A DNA stretch of 64,000 bases from Pegea sp. RAD2-039 (GCA_034620365.1 JAQGEQ010000380.1:868001-932000); one strand, 5' to 3'; shown: positions 1 through 15,495, counted from the stretch's first letter. Made by a program: numbers and translations. Notes: generated from the letters alone by a model not told the origin.

Positions 1-102
1 ACTTGGTAATCTTAATTTATTACTAGGAATTAAAATTATGAAAAAATTAATTGGCGTCGAAGACAGCGAAGAATTGAGGACTTTATATAAAAATGTATTT
101 GT
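1..102 (+). CDS. Possible 3' part of an exon cut by the window edge
   Basis: The first hundred bases read open in frame 2 and contain a GC-richer stretch encoding a peptide like IGVEDSEELRTLYKNVF, followed by GTAAGA, a good splice donor at 103. That looks like an exon end in an otherwise AT-saturated region. No family is recognisable from about 33 residues. The same frame also continues to a stop near 165, so it could instead be a terminal exon. It lies tail-to-tail with PSMB1. Confidence 0.25.
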
Positions 103-417
103 AAGATTTTCATATTTATCAGTTATATTTTGTTTTCCTCTTTCACAAAATGAAAAATTGCTTTAATCATCATTCAAAATTTGAATAAGCTCAAGCAAAC
201 TTTGATTTTAAATGCATCTAAGCTTGTACTGAAGATTGTATTGAGAAAAATTAGTCAAAAGTTCTTCAACGAATTACCAACATGGAATATAAAATATTTA
301 TTTAATCTTTAAACTAAAGCTATTTTTTATCAGAAAACAAATGATGATAAACCTATAAATGTTTTTAATATAACAACTAAAATAACAGCTTCAATCCAAG
401 TTTAGAAATCCATAAGT

Positions 418-1113
418 TTAATCACGACGTAACGGGAATTTATCAAAGCTAACTCCAGACTTGTCAATGACGTACAAGTACACGCTATCACCAGTTGTGA
501 TATCGCGTTCAGCTGCAGATACAAATGAATCAATACAGATCTGTTTAGCCCGCTCAAGTGTAAGGTTAGGGATCTCTTTCAGATTCTTTCCACCAACTTG
601 ATTATCCAACAAAGGCTGAAGTAACTCGTTTGCAGCGCCAGCAGATCGATAACTTTCTCTTTCATAACTACCAACAGGATCATAACTGTAAACACATCCT
701 TTACCGTTTTCATCTAAGCCAGCTACTATATTATAAATATAGTATGGGAAAAAGCGTTTGTAATAAAGCATTTTTGAAATCATAGAAGCAACGGCAGAGG
801 TTGATGGATACTTGTTGTGTTCAAATGCATACATCTCAATTCTAGTCATACAATGCTTCTTAAAAGTGAGGATATCACCTTCAAAACCAGACATAGCCAC
901 CATTGTTGTAGGAGTTAGTTGCAAAACTTTTGGGTGGTCTCTAGAATGGATTAGAAAACCTTGACTAAGACGGGTATCAGCAGCAACTACTGAAAAATTT
1001 TCACCAGCGACAGCTAAGATATTACCACCATTTGCTGCGTAAGGATCAAATCGATGTTGTCTTGAATGTTCAACTATATCAGAACAAAAAAGGTTTGCAG
1101 AAGTAGCAGCCAT
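418..1113 (-). CDS. PSMB1: Proteasome subunit beta type-1 (20S beta6)
   Basis: Intronless 231-residue reading frame for the beta6 subunit of the 20S proteasome core, a structural non-catalytic member of the beta ring in cytosol and nucleus. The N-terminal region (about residues 20-50) carries the family pattern with GGNILAVAGENFSVVAADTR and then SQGFLIHSRD. The centre has the AMSGFEGD turn and the YYIYNIVAGLDENGKGCVYSYDPVGSYE stretch in two adjoining blocks, and the C-terminus ends in KFPLRRD. As expected for beta6, a glycine-asparagine rather than a catalytic threonine sits where active beta subunits mature. Length is close to that of animal orthologues (about 240). The ATG at 1113 is the only one that gives the family N-terminus. 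An AATAAA-like signal lies downstream near 300. The lack of introns contrasts with most neighbours. Confidence 0.95.
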   Translation of the reverse strand: MAATSANLFCSDIVEHSRQHRFDPYAANGGNILAVAGENFSVVAADTRLSQGFLIHSRDHPKVLQLTPTTMVAMSGFEGDILTFKKHCMTRIEMYAFEHNKYPSTSAVASMISKMLYYKRFFPYYIYNIVAGLDENGKGCVYSYDPVGSYERESYRSAGAANELLQPLLDNQVGGKNLKEIPNLTLERAKQICIDSFVSAAERDITTGDSVYLYVIDKSGVSFDKFPLRRD

Positions 1114-4100
1114 TGTTGATAATGTAATAAATTAGTCACTTAAAACAAAACCTGTACAACATTTTTATTAGAAATTAAAATAATAAACAAATGATTAAAA
1201 AGATTTATCAGTAGTTTATAACAATGTTTTATATTTGATACAGACAATTTTGAACTTTTTTATTAAAACATGTAGATATAAGTCTTAAATGATAAAAAAG
1301 TATTTTACATATAAAATTAAACCATTGAAAAGTGTATATTCAAATATAAATTATCAAGTTTATAATATATTTTAATATATATATAATATATAAGACATAT
1401 AACCAAAACTAACTTAAAATAGACCTCTACTTGTATGCTCCGAATTCAAAATAAGTTTGTCTAATAATTACTAATTTATCTATTTATTATAATAACTACA
1501 AAGTAGGGTACCTGAAGAGGGTACCTCTCGCTAACACACATTCTCACAAATAATAATGAGATAACTTTTAAAATAATATAAAATCAAAAGTAATGTAATT
1601 GTATTTAGTTTTGACATATTAAATAAAACTACAAAAAAATATTTTAAACAAAATTAAACTAAATATCTAGTCAATAAAAATATTTTACAGAAAAACTAAA
1701 TTAAATCCTCAGATATAAAAAGTCCAAAATAATTAAATATAAATCAATAGATATTTATGAATATCAATTCTTAGTTTTTAATTTAAATATATATAGTATT
1801 AATAAATTGAAACAAAACTGAACCAATTTGATATATATTAATTAAAGCAAACAATAATAAGACCTATTTAATAAATAATAATAGTAGTGAATAATACAAG
1901 AGAAATGAATAACTAAAAAAAGCATAACAAAATTAAAACAATAAATTTAACTGAAGACAAACTTTCAGTTCAAATCTACTGAAAATAAATTCAATTTTTT
2001 TTCAAGTTAATTTATTTTATTAAACAATAACTTATTAAAGATTTATACCAAAATTTATATTACTATTTGTAACCAGTCATTACAGTTTATATTGTTTCTA
2101 AAAATTAAACTATTAAATACTAAAAAATAAATATGAAAAATAAATTATAATAAGTTTATTTGGTTATTATAAAATTATAATTTTTAAAATCAATTTTATG
2201 AATAACTCTAAAGCTTTAAACTTCTAAAATAGTTAAGAGAGTGAGAATACAAGTTTACTGACAAAAAATTAAATTCTATTTGAAAAATAAATAGTTATTA
2301 TCTGAATATGAATAATAGGTGCAGAAATAAGATACAAAAATAAAAAAGTAATTAGATGTGAGAAGGACTTAAACAGGGAACCCTGTATACTTGTGACAAG
2401 GCATTTTCGAAAAAAAGACAATTTGTATATTTGAGAAGTTGATGCTTGAAATAAATTTAAACATAAAAATCGTTTTAATAATTATAGTCTAAAAAGAAGG
2501 ACAAATTATAAAAAAACAAATAACGAAAAAATTTTTCTATTTTGTGTGAAGTAAAAAAATTGTTATGGTAATTTTATCAAAGTATTTCTTCTATAATATA
2601 AAAAGCATTTAATTAGAAATACTCCTTTTAATCTAATTTTTCAATTTAAACATTATAAATTCAAATCACATGCGTTTTTCAAACCAATGTAATAAAACAA
2701 TCTATAAAACAAATTTTGCTTAGTTGGTTGTCGATAGCACAACAAATTTTGATAATGGGGGTTGTAATATTTAAGATGTTGTATATATATTGCTGTTATA
2801 AAATAGTTGTTGTTTTATTGATTGCAGTTAGATTTATTAGTATTACAAATCAATGTTTCTATTAATGAAACTTAAGTTATTTTCATATCGAGATCTAAAG
2901 TTATATTGATTTATAATCTATTTTAGATTATCTATTACTAAATTATTATTTTTATCTTATTTTGAATTATTTATTCTTTGTTTGCATAATTTGTTATTCA
3001 ATAATTAAAGCAGAAATGTTTTGTTTGAATCAGCGTCTATATCTATTTTTTAGTTAATAATCAAAATTAAACATATTGTTCTATTTTCTAGAAAACGAAC
3101 CTACTCTAATATATTAATATGTAAAAACGTATAGTCTTATCCGGTATTTGTTTTTAATGAGTTTAAATCTTTGCAATACGGCAAGTTTTTTTGTTTTACT
3201 GATTAAAAATAAAATTAAATTTTGTAAAACTCTTTATAAAACTGGTCATAAGTAACATTGATTAGCTAGTTGGTCGAGAGTATTTTGTTCATCTTGATTT
3301 TGGTATTATTAGTACTGTTTTCTTATGGCTTAAATCATTCTCAACATTTCTTTTTTATAACTTTAACTACAACAATGGGTTATTAGACTTCTAGTTATTA
3401 TCAAGTTAATATTTTTTTTACTATTTGAATACAATAATTAACTTCAATTAATTGATTTTTTTATAATTTGAATTGTAATACGACTTTAAAAATGACGAAC
3501 TTCAAATTTTTGGTATTCTTTATCTGTATTTAATCTTGTTATTTATCAAAATTAATAGCTCTCGTGACCTCTTGCGTCATTCTAACAGCAAAATCGCAAA
3601 CCAATCTATTTTCAGCTACTGTCAGTCGTTGCTTTTATAAGTTTCGAGAGTTTGTTTTTTTCCGTCTTGTTTGTCCTATTTAAAATTGTTGTAAGTTATA
3701 TAATTATTTTTGTAGAAAAACTACTCTATCGATATTACAGCTTTGTTGATTTGCTTTCTGTAAGGACTTTGTTTTTGCTAGCTCATTGTAAATATCTTTA
3801 ATTTAAAATCTGAAAAAAAATTTGAATATTATATTATTTTATGGTTTTTATTAGAATAGTATTATAAAGGGCGTGGCTTTAAAAGATTGTTTTAAAATAT
3901 TTTATAGTTTATATTTATTTATTTTGTGAAGTTTATTTGATTTAGAATGGCTTTAGTTACTTCAAAAACAATTTATGCTTATATTATAGTTTACTAAGTT
4001 ACTTGAAAATGGTCATTTAAAACCAATTTTTAAATGTTTTTAATTTTTTTATTTAATAATTTATTTTAATGGCTAGCGAAAAAGAAATTGACGTTTTAAA

Positions 4101-4757
4101 TTTATTTTTGGAGTTTATAATTTTTTTTATAAATCTGACAATACCTTCCCACTTCTATTGCAATAAAATAAATTTATCCAAACTTAAATAATTGTAATTT
4201 GTAACTATATGTATTTATTTAAACAATTAAATTATTATTATATATTTATATGCTATTCATTTTTCTTTCATTTTATGATTTTATTTAAATTTTATTAAAA
4301 CTTTTCTCAGATTAATTTTTTAAATTTATTATCATTAAATAGATGTTTAATTATTTCTTATTTGTGTTTAAATATTATGTAAGTTTTAGCAAGAAAAAAA
4401 TAAATTACAAAAATACTTCATAAATTTTTTTACTTTTTTTATTATCTGAATAGATTTATTTGTATCCATAAACATAATAAAACATTTATTTGCTAAAACT
4501 ACAAAGGGTTTAAAGTCTGCTTTTATAAAACATAGATGGGCTAATTTTTATTTCTTTTATAAGTTTTATATTGCCTCAAAGGTTTTTAATTATTTTTTAA
4601 ACAAAATAATTTTATTTCTATTGTAAAAGTTTATACTTTTGATACCATACAATTTTTTATGTTAATATAATAAATTATAATATTAATTTTTATTGATATT
4701 CAAAGAAATATTTTTGGGTGTTAATAGAGAGAATAGTTTTAAAAATAATTTGAAAAT
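1114..4757. other. Long AT-rich spacer without recognised gene
   Basis: No coding exon could be supported between the divergent PSMB1 and first Rab7 gene. It holds a short LINE family A 3' tail near 1.5 kb and several simple TA/AT tracts (for example around 1372-1395). A less AT-rich patch at about 3550-3720 ends in a possible donor (TTGTTGTAAGT) and might be a 5' untranslated exon or promoter of the first Rab7 gene. That last point is conjecture. Confidence 0.5.
1484..1560 (-). mobile_element. LINE family A 3' tail (tail-only copy)
   Basis: Read on the minus strand, this is the shared family A end: TTATTTGTGAGAATGTGTG, then GTTAGCGAGAGGTACCCTC, a second GGTACC arm, and a run of AATAAATA-type repeats. 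The two arms can pair as GGTAC/GTACC around a nine-base loop. The same end occurs at 25.0, 29.1, 34.4 and 56.5 kb, where two copies join reverse transcriptase C-terminal coding sequence. This copy is severely 5'-truncated. Confidence 0.8.
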
Positions 4758-5619
<862 letters not shown>

Positions 5620-7003
5620 ATCAGTTCAATTCTTGTTATTAATTTTTTAAGATATTTTAAAGATCTAAGTAAATCTTTAATGGCTCATCTGAACACATCG
5701 ATTGCTTGTTTTCATTTTGACTTTTATTTCTTTTTACATTTTACACAAATTGATAAACACAAAAATTTTGATAATTTCCTATCACCACCTGCATCTATCA
5801 TTTTTCTCAGTTTGTTTTGGTTCATGTTCAAAACATAAATTTTCTATTCCACTAACATCAGTAACAGATTAAATAATTCACTTTTATTTTTTCAACTGAT
5901 TTTCAAAACTTGCATCTTTTTATTTTAAATACATATAATATAGTTTTATTTAAGTCTCTTCAATTTGTTACCAACTTTATTTTTTGTGTATTAGTAATGT
6001 AAATAAAGATTAGAAGCTCGTTAAATACTTGTACAGGTCAAACTTGGTGTCCTCTTCTTCAAATTTTCTCTGATTGCATCTGGAAATTTTGTTTAAAAGC
6101 CTCATAATACTTTCAATTTTTGTGTTTTGTTCAAAACTTAACTAAATTTCATTTCTGTGTAATCTAATAAACTATTATTTTTATTTGTCATTGGTCTCCT
6201 ATTTAGGTTTATAGAGATGTTTTAGACTCAAGGAGAAGAGTATCAAATCTTTTTGCAGATTTCTTAACTCATTCATACCCACTTTTATTTTTGAACATTT
6301 CTTAGGTTCTTTTTATAAACAATTCTAATTATTTAATTTCAAAATCGATCTTCAAAATTATTTTGTGAGTTTATTTCATAAAAACATTGATTTGAGTTCA
6401 AACACCACTCTAAAAGCCTTAAGGTTTCCAGATGTAACAATTTACTTTTTTTTAAGCCTTATTTATTGTTTGAACTGTTTTCAACTAAACGCTCACATCA
6501 CTTTTTCTTGATAACTCATCAACTTAATTACATTTTAAGGTTTTGACCAGGTCAGCTGGTTTTGAAATTTGATGAGGCAACATTTTCAACCATTTGAATC
6601 TTATTCAGTTTGTACTGATTTTTGTAACTTTTTTGTTTTGTACTCTTCTTAATTCTTCTTCCAAGATTAAGCAATCTATTTGCAGATCTTAAAATCTTTC
6701 TAAACTTGTTGTACTCTTATTTTACGGTAAAAGTTTAGATTTTTGCCAAACTAATCAAAACTCGAAATATTTTAATTAAAAGTTGTTCAGTTATTCTTCA
6801 TTACAATTTCATCTAATTTATTTTTTTTCTTTTGCTTCTTTTTCAGTTTAACAGATTATTTAAACTCATCAGCAACAAAATTGTGTTTTGGAAATTGTAA
6901 ATGTGTAAAGACTCACTTAGAATCTTTCCCGCGTCTTCAAACTAATCTCAACTTTCTTTTATAGAATTTTAGTCTTTACTTTTATATTAAATTGTTGTTA
7001 AAA
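5620..7003. other. Spacer between the Rab7 copies
   Basis: About 1.4 kb holding the 3' untranslated region of copy A and the promoter and 5' untranslated region of copy B. It is AT-rich. I see no coding exon, RNA gene or repeat in it. The sequences after the two stop codons diverge within a few bases of TAAATCA, so the duplication or conversion tract ends there. Confidence 0.6.
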
Positions 7004-7885
<882 letters not shown>

Positions 7886-10800
7886 ATCATCACTAACTGA
7901 CTTTTTCAACATTTCAATTCTTTAGTTCATTCTTAATGATAAATTTAATTCTAAATTGTTATTTATGTACTTGCAGTGTGCGATTATGTCTTTACTTTTA
8001 ATATGATATAAGTGCTGAAAAATAATTAATTCATCTGAATTTTATGTCTTTGATTTAAGTATGTTGTTAAAGATGATTGTGCAATAAATCTACTTTTGAA
8101 TATTTGAAATTCAGAAACTCTTGTTTATTTAAATTTGTTTTTTCAAATTGATTCTTTCACTTTAGTTGCTTAACTATTTACTAAAAGTTTCTAAGTTTAA
8201 TGGCTTTAAATTTCAGTTGGCTGTTATCAATTTTTTTCATATTGTTTTGTTATTTGACAAATATTTAAAGGAAATATTCTTACTCTCATAAATAAATACT
8301 TTTTGAAAAAGTATTTGAAAAATAAGTTTTTTTTAAATGTGTGCTTAATATATCTTTAAATTACAAACGATGTCAGTTTTCATTAAAGTAAATACTAAAC
8401 ACAAACATCTACTAATAAAAATCGACAAATTTAGCTGATGTTTACTTTCTTCCAGGCTTTTAACAATTACCTTTTTTATATTTCTTATTATTTTCAAAGC
8501 TGAATCTGTGAACTGAATCAAATTGTCGGTGATAGAAGAGTTCCACTAATTGAACCAACAATTTTTTTCATATTTTCTCTAATTTCGTCTACAATTTCAG
8601 TCTAAGTCATTTAATAAAATTAACTGTTTGCATAATCACATCTATCTTTAGCTACTTTACAGAATCGATACAGTACATGGAAGAAAGTTGATGGATTAGT
8701 TAACCGACTAAGCAGATCTACTTCAAATTATTACATTTCGAATAAAACCTTTTTTATTAAAAATCTTTATTCAATCATTTAAAAGTTGTTCAATTTCAGT
8801 TTGACTAATTTACACCTAAGTTTATTATCTATATTTTCTATATATATATAAGTTTATAATTATGTAATACTTGATCTACAAGTTAATAACTTAAAAAGTT
8901 GTTATCAATAAAATATTTGCCATTACATTAAGTGATTTTGATCAAGATCTTGAATAAAAATGGTGAACTCATACAGAATTGATTAATTGAAACTGTGATT
9001 CAGTTTTTGGAATGGAAAACTAAATTGAATATTTCTACAAAAATGTAAAACAACTTATGAAATATCTCATTTATGATATAACACGTCCAAAACCTTTTTT
9101 TATTTAGCTTTTTACTCATTAAATGTGAAAGCAGAAAATAGGTAACAAACTGTAATAAGAAAGAAGATAATAAAGTTTAAGTTTCAACTTGTTTCATGCT
9201 GGAGTAGCTGATATTTAAAAGCGTGGGATAATTTGAGATTACCTTATCTTAATTAGGTGGTCTTTTAAACCAGTCTATTTTAGTCTATTTTAAAAAATAC
9301 AAATGAACTAATCTGTTAAGTTATAACTAATAATGAACATCTAACTATTTGGTTTGTATTCATTACTCAAATATTCATAAATATTTGTTTTTTTATATGG
9401 ATGATACAAAAATAAGACTTTTGATAAATTTTAAATTTACAGTCTTAAATTTAGACTAACAAAAATAACTTGAACAAAATATATTTGAACTATTTTATAA
9501 ACTTTTTATTACCATGATTCTTTTTGAAATAATGTTAGAAAAAGATAAAATAAAGACTTTGGAATATTTTATTAGTGGCTACTAACAACTGATGTTGCTC
9601 CATTTCTTTTTTACACAAAAAGAAGAAACAATTAATAATTTGTTTTCGCCACTTCCAGTTAATTTTTCTAAATATTTTTGTGAAAACTGCTTGATCTTTT
9701 TTTAAAACGAACAAAAGTTTTTCAAGACATTTATTTCTGGAATATCTTTTGAAATAAGCAAGACCCTCATTATAAATGAAACACCCCGCCTCATTTGAAT
9801 GACATCTAATAAATATAGAACTGTTACAATATCTCGTCTACCTCGTTGGCTGCCCCTTGCTATTTTGTCACTGCTCGAGTTGAACCTTCTGAAGAACAAC
9901 CCTTGGATCTTCGAATAAATACAAAACTGGATCAATAGACAACAATTATCAAATGGAGTTTGCTTGTCCTGTTGATCTATTTGAAACATGATTACTTAAT
10001 TTGATTACAGAATATTTGAGTATTCTGTCTTTCTTAGAATTTAAGTTTTGTATTTAATGCTGTTTATGGGTATCAACATGTTTGGTTTTCAGCATGTGCT
10101 TTACTGTCTTAGAATAGTATTTTCAAGCTTTATTTTATGTTTCAAAGTAAAGTGATTTTCACAACTTCTACAAGTATCAAATTAAATGAAGAAAATGATG
10201 TAAAATGTATTGCCTTTAAGGATATAATTTTGCTTGCTACAAAGACATACGTTTTAAAAGTTTTTAACTACAGCTGGGAGCAGTTAGTAATTCTACAATA
10301 AAGCAACAATGGTACATAAAATAAACAATAAAAAGTTTTAAATTCAGTTCATTATCTACATGTTAGTTGATCAGCAGCTAGACAATTGTTGTACTTGTTT
10401 ATCGTCAGTTTTCAGAATCAGATAGAAGTTAGTTTTTTAATTTTTGTTGCTACAAAGACATGGATTCTAAATTCAAGCCTTTAATTACATGTTTGTTGCA
10501 GTTAATGTTTTTAAAATACAGCAACAAAAGTACATCTAGTAAAAAATTGATATTTCAATTAGTATATTGACAATAAGTTAAAAAGACAGTTTGTTATTAC
10601 TGACCAGATGCAAGATAATTTTATCTTCTTGTTTTTATCTGGAGTGTGCTGGAGTAAAACTGAAGTTAGGTTGACATTTGTCTTGCAAGGTAATGATTAA
10701 TCAGCAGGTAACACAATATAACTAAGCAGTACAGGACATCTATTTACTTGTTTTTCAAAGAATCAAGCCTTCTAATAAACACCAAAAACTATCTTTAGAA

Positions 10801-11537
10801 CCTAACACTAGCTCAATAACTTGCAGCAGAATTGGAATAAGAATTAAATGATCTAACCAAGTTTGATCAATTAAGCATTCAGCATTATTATTCAGTTGAA
10901 GAAATAGAAAGTGGTTTGCGGGATGCTAAAAGTTTGTACAAAGGTTTATTAAATGAAAGTTGTTGAGATGGATCGTTTGTTTTGATTAATGACATAATAT
11001 ATAAACAGATTATTCTATTTTAAGTTTCTGGTTATTTTCAATGTTTCTCACAAAAAATGTTTTTTTTTTATAATAATTAAAAATGTATCGCTACTTCTTA
11101 AAATAATTGTTTAAGTAAAATCAAATATTTTATGCTTTATTTACATTATTTCACAATAAAATTTACTTTTAGACTAAAGCTTTTTAATATTTTTGTTTAA
11201 ACTTATATTTTACAAACACATTTGTATGAATAATGTATTTGTACAAAGTTGAAAACTTTAGCAAAATGAAAATAATTCTTTTTATTTTCTAATTTTCGTA
11301 TAATTTAAAAAATATGGTACAACATCATTTATAAATTTGTAGTCATTGTAGATATATTGTATACATATTTAGTGTCATTGCAATGTAAGAATTTTTTTCA
11401 TTTTTTTAATGCTTTCATTTTTAAATGAATATTCTGATATCACATCTAACATTTTACTGTTGAAAACTTCCACTTTGGCTGTCTGTGAAAAATAATTTAA
11501 ACATCAGACTTCCTCGCTTGGATTTTAAATATGTTTA
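7886..11537. other. Intergenic region, no gene supported
   Basis: 3.6 kb of AT-rich sequence after Rab7 copy B. One short open stretch around 10845-10966 (plus), reading ...NDLTKFDQLSIQHYYSVEE..., looks faintly coding but is preceded by an in-frame stop and has no clear acceptor, so I do not call it a gene. Imperfect local repeats starting GCTACAAAGACAT occur near 10237 and 10449. Confidence 0.45.
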
Positions 11538-12262
11538 GATATTTTTTAATCTCGACAAAAGATTTACAAAGAATTCTTTATAAACTGAATTTCTTTAAAT
11601 TAAATTCTAGAAAAAAAAACAGGTAAATCTTGAATCCAAATTTATTTATTAGTTTTTGGTTCAAGTTTTTTTTTCTAAAAATTATCTAAACAATTTTCAA
11701 ACCATCTAGCAATTAGAATAGAAGTTTGTATAAAATTGAAATCAAAGTTGTAGATTCGACGTTTTAAGGATTAAAGTTAAGAACTTAGAAAAATGATAAA
11801 TGTCGAAATCGATTTCTGTTTGTTTTTCAACGATAAAGTTTAATGTCGATGGCTTGTAACTTTTAAGAGTTTATCATCAGATACTTATGTGTGGCAAACT
11901 TCTTATGTTGAGATTACTATTAGATGCTTTTAAGTGCTTTAAAGTGTTACAAACAAATACATCGATGAAAATACTTGAAATTGTAGTATACACGAAATTA
12001 CCTACTACAAAACCATTTGTAGTTTAACGAATTCATCTTTTTACTTTTACTGTTTTTTTAGTATTATTTAAACTTAGTTTTTTCTAATTTTAAAGAAGTT
12101 TTTTGTTAATGGATTTGCAAATTTGAAGAAGTTCTTATCAAAATGAGAAGAAAAATATTTCATTTACTGAAACGGATTTCTAAGATCATATTTATTGTTT
12201 TCACCTTTCATATTTCAGAAGGTATTTTGTTTAAATATCTATCTGTTTGGTATATTTAGATA
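11538..12262. repeat. Duplicated promoter/signal-exon segment, copy 1
   Basis: About 720 bases upstream of and including exon 1 of the CUB-EGF gene. A nearly identical copy lies at 24297-25026 in the same orientation. Differences are scattered substitutions and a few indels, for example a short insertion after CGACAAAAGATT in copy 2. Similarity begins at the ATTTTTTAATCTCGACAAAAG motif and ends just after the first splice donor. Confidence 0.9.
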
Positions 12263-15200
12263 CATTTTATATAAAAATGTTGCCGTTATTATATGTCCAA
12301 ATATCAGGTCAACGAAACAACAGAATGGTAACTTATACTCAGTGTGGTGGCCGGTTGTACTCTAACTTTGCAGCAATTAACGTAGGAACTAACTTAATTA
12401 ATTACTTCAATCAACTCATAAATTAGTAGTAAATTTAAAGAACTGTTCATCTTTAAATCAAACTTTAAGTTAAGCATAAGTTTGATTTAAATGAGTTTAA
12501 AAATAAGTTTAGATATAAGTAACAAAAATTATGAAATTTAATTAAAGAACCTTACAATTTTTTATTCAGGCTCCAAATATTCCACTAAAACGAAGTCAGA
12601 ATATAAGATGTATTTGGAGAAAGTTCACTTCAGCAAAAAATACTTTATTTATAGTGAGATTAAATTTCTAGCTTATATACAAATATAAAAAAATAAAAGA
12701 AAAACTACAAAAACGTCTAAAATTTAGTTTTTTTACTAAGTCCCTATTATTTTTTAGGTTCAAATTAAGAATATAAATTTATATGAAGACAAAAACGAAT
12801 CGAATATTACCAAATGTATAGACTATATCAATATAACAATTGCTTCAATAGGAACTCAGCAATTTTGTGGGTTAGTATATATCAAAAATTAATATATTCA
12901 AAACAGGCAAATAGTATAAATTTCAGAAATATTCCACCAGATTATCTAGTCAAAGGTGTGAGTAGTTTAATGAAGATAGAAATGTTTTTGAGCAAAAATG
13001 TTCAGCTTGCTAATACGGCTGTCTATCTATATTATAGAGGTAATAACAGTTATGATTAGAAATTGTAATAAATATCTAATCAATATTTGCAGCTCAACAA
13101 AATTTTAATCCTTGTAAATCAAATCCTTGTGTATCAGGTGAATGTGAAATTGCAGAAAACCAAATTGACACCTTGTGTGTATGTGATGAAGGCCATACAG
13201 GTAAGAAATATTTCAAGCTCTTCATAAAATATTATGTTTAATGACAATACCTAAATAGAACTTAAACTTTATTAAAACTTTAGCAGAGATTAAAATAAAT
13301 GTTGATTTAAATCAATTTATAAAGCTAAAAGTAATCTTAACGCTTGCCTAGCCCAATGTACCTTGAGGTATATATGAAATTTAAACTGTAAAGTATTTTG
13401 CCAATATGTATATATATATATACGTAAATATTGCATTCCTTTATATCAGGTGTCATTTCTAACAGACTGTGTTGTGAGTTACGTGTATCGTTGTTATTCT
13501 TATCGTTGTTATTATTTACAAACTGAATCAAGATTTATATAAAGAGTTATTATCATCACACGCATGCGTAATTGTCCCTCAATAAACTCTGATGAATTAA
13601 CTTGATAGAGAAAACTTGACCCAAAAATTCACTAAAATATTTTTGTCGTGAAATATTATCTGATTAGTAACAAAGAATACTTTCTAAAATTTTTGTATTC
13701 AAATCTAAATTCCATGAAAATCGAAAACAGAATTCGTATTAATTAACTCTGATAAATATTTGATGAAGGTAAAAACTGTGAAGTTGATATCGACCAATGT
13801 CAGAGTAATCCTTGCAAAAATGGAGGAACTTGCAATCAGCTGTTAAACACTGGGTACAGTTGCCTTTGTGCTTTGGGCTGGTATGGACGTAATTGCGAGC
13901 TTGGTAAGTTTAGTTATATATTTACTACAGTACTAGTAAAGAGATAAAAGTAAATGTTTGTTAAGATGTTTTTATTGATCCTTGTTGGGAACAACCATGT
14001 GGGAATAGTTCCACCTGTAGAACACTCTACGAAGAAAACTCTTATGAATGTATCTGTGCTAGTAACCTGACAGGTAGGTTTTTGTAACAATACATGAAAG
14101 TTTGTTATGATATTATGTTAAGTTATTTCTAAAAATGCAGATTTAAATGTAATTAATATTTAAAGGAATGAATTGTGAAACAGTATATACAGTGTGTATG
14201 TCTGATCCTTGTCAAAACAGGGGTACTTGTATTGAACATTCAACTACATACGAATGTGTTTGTGATGAGGGATGGCAAGGTAAGGACTGTGAAATCGGTA
14301 AGAGGATAAAGTTTAAATATTTCTTTTTACTTACATCTAGGCTTGTTCATACTATTTGAACTGATCAGTTTAAAATGTAAGCTCAATTAAACGAAGATTC
14401 TTCAAATTTATATTTCACAGAAGTGACTGCAGATAATTGTAATATATCTTGTGACAAACACGAAGTTTGTAGTCGAAGCAAGAATGGCTTCCAGTAAGAA
14501 GTTACACAAAATTTGTCTTCTGCTAATTATATATATCATATAATGCAAAAAATTAAACAAATAATTACAGTTATTATCAATATGAATAAAGTTATTGTTT
14601 CAACTTCAATCAGATTAAATAAATTAGAATTAGTTTAAATTAACTTTGGATTGAAATCAGGTGCAAATGTTTTAATGGAAGTTCATCTTGTGATGATGTG
14701 CCGATGAAAACCTGCCAAAGTAATCCTTGTCATAATAACGCTGAATGTCGAGCTGTGAATGGATCATATATATGTAAATGTCTGTCAGGTTTTTACGGAC
14801 ATCACTGCGATCAGGTTATTGGAAAAAATAACAAACCAATTAGTAAGTTTGTTTTGTTGAACTTTTTTTTACTGAACATTACTTTAAAGTCGAGTTTATT
14901 GTTACATCAAAATCTGATAAAATCACAACCTAAATGACACCATTAAAATGTAAATGACGTAATGAAAACCTGATGACGTCACTATCAAAAACATGTCAAT
15001 TCAATTTTGAATACTAAACAGATATAAAAAGCTAATAAAGAATCTTTTTTGATATTTTGGAGTCGAATTGGTTTTTTACAAATCAAACTATTTGCTTAAA
15101 ACCTGATTTAGTTGAATAATTTGCAGAAATTCAGCAACAATGCAACAACCCTGGAATTCCATATTTGTCGCGCAACGCCAGTTGGCGAAAAGGTTCCATT

Positions 15201-15495
15201 TTGGCGTTTTTTTGTATTAAAGGCTTTGTTTTATACGGAGCTAAAAATTTGACATGTTTACACAATAGCACGTGGTCAGAAGATATGCCAGTTTGTATTA
15301 GTAAGTCGAAATCTTTTATATTTCAAAATCTCAATTCACTTTTTTGCAGCACAAAATAATCAGACGTCTCACTACTATGGAAAATATTCTTTAGTACATA
15401 CAGTCATGTTGAAGATGTTCGGAGTTAGTGCCTTGGTGATGCTTTTATTTTATATTACTTGGATGATTGCAGTAGGGTTAGTTTTGGTTTCATAA
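12143..15495 (+). CDS. Type I membrane protein: CUB, six EGF, Sushi, TM
   Basis: Thirteen exons: 12143-12221, 12308-12381, 12570-12653, 12758-12870, 12927-13039, 13093-13200, 13769-13903, 13966-14073, 14166-14297, 14421-14493, 14661-14842, 15127-15300, 15350-15495. Together they give 506 residues with frame kept at each junction. Exon 1 encodes a basic-hydrophobic signal peptide starting [10 protein letters not shown]. Residues about 38-154 form a CUB domain: CGG start, CIW, then C.DY and FCG. Six EGF-like repeats follow at about 155-390; the fifth is atypical. At about 405-458 is a Sushi/CCP domain with NPGIP, FFCIKGF and [10 protein letters not shown] final hydrophobic helix (about 473-500) leaves almost no cytoplasmic tail. 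EGF exons 6-9 are symmetric phase 1, the mark of exon shuffling. It is likely a cell-surface adhesion or recognition protein. I know no named orthologue with this exact order. Confidence 0.88.

Noticed and set aside
9702-9989. 95-codon open frame on the minus strand
   Set aside because: No recognisable domain, no splice or start context, and composition typical of chance frames; kept out of the gene list.
12814-13059. 81-codon open frame on the plus strand read as a gene of its own
   Set aside because: It runs through CUB exons 4-5 and the short intron between them; the spliced model explains it better.
14278-14297. Alternative donor GTAAGG inside EGF exon 9 of the CUB-EGF gene
   Set aside because: Using it would remove the last cysteine of the EGF fold; the next donor at 14298 keeps the KDCEI ending and the frame.
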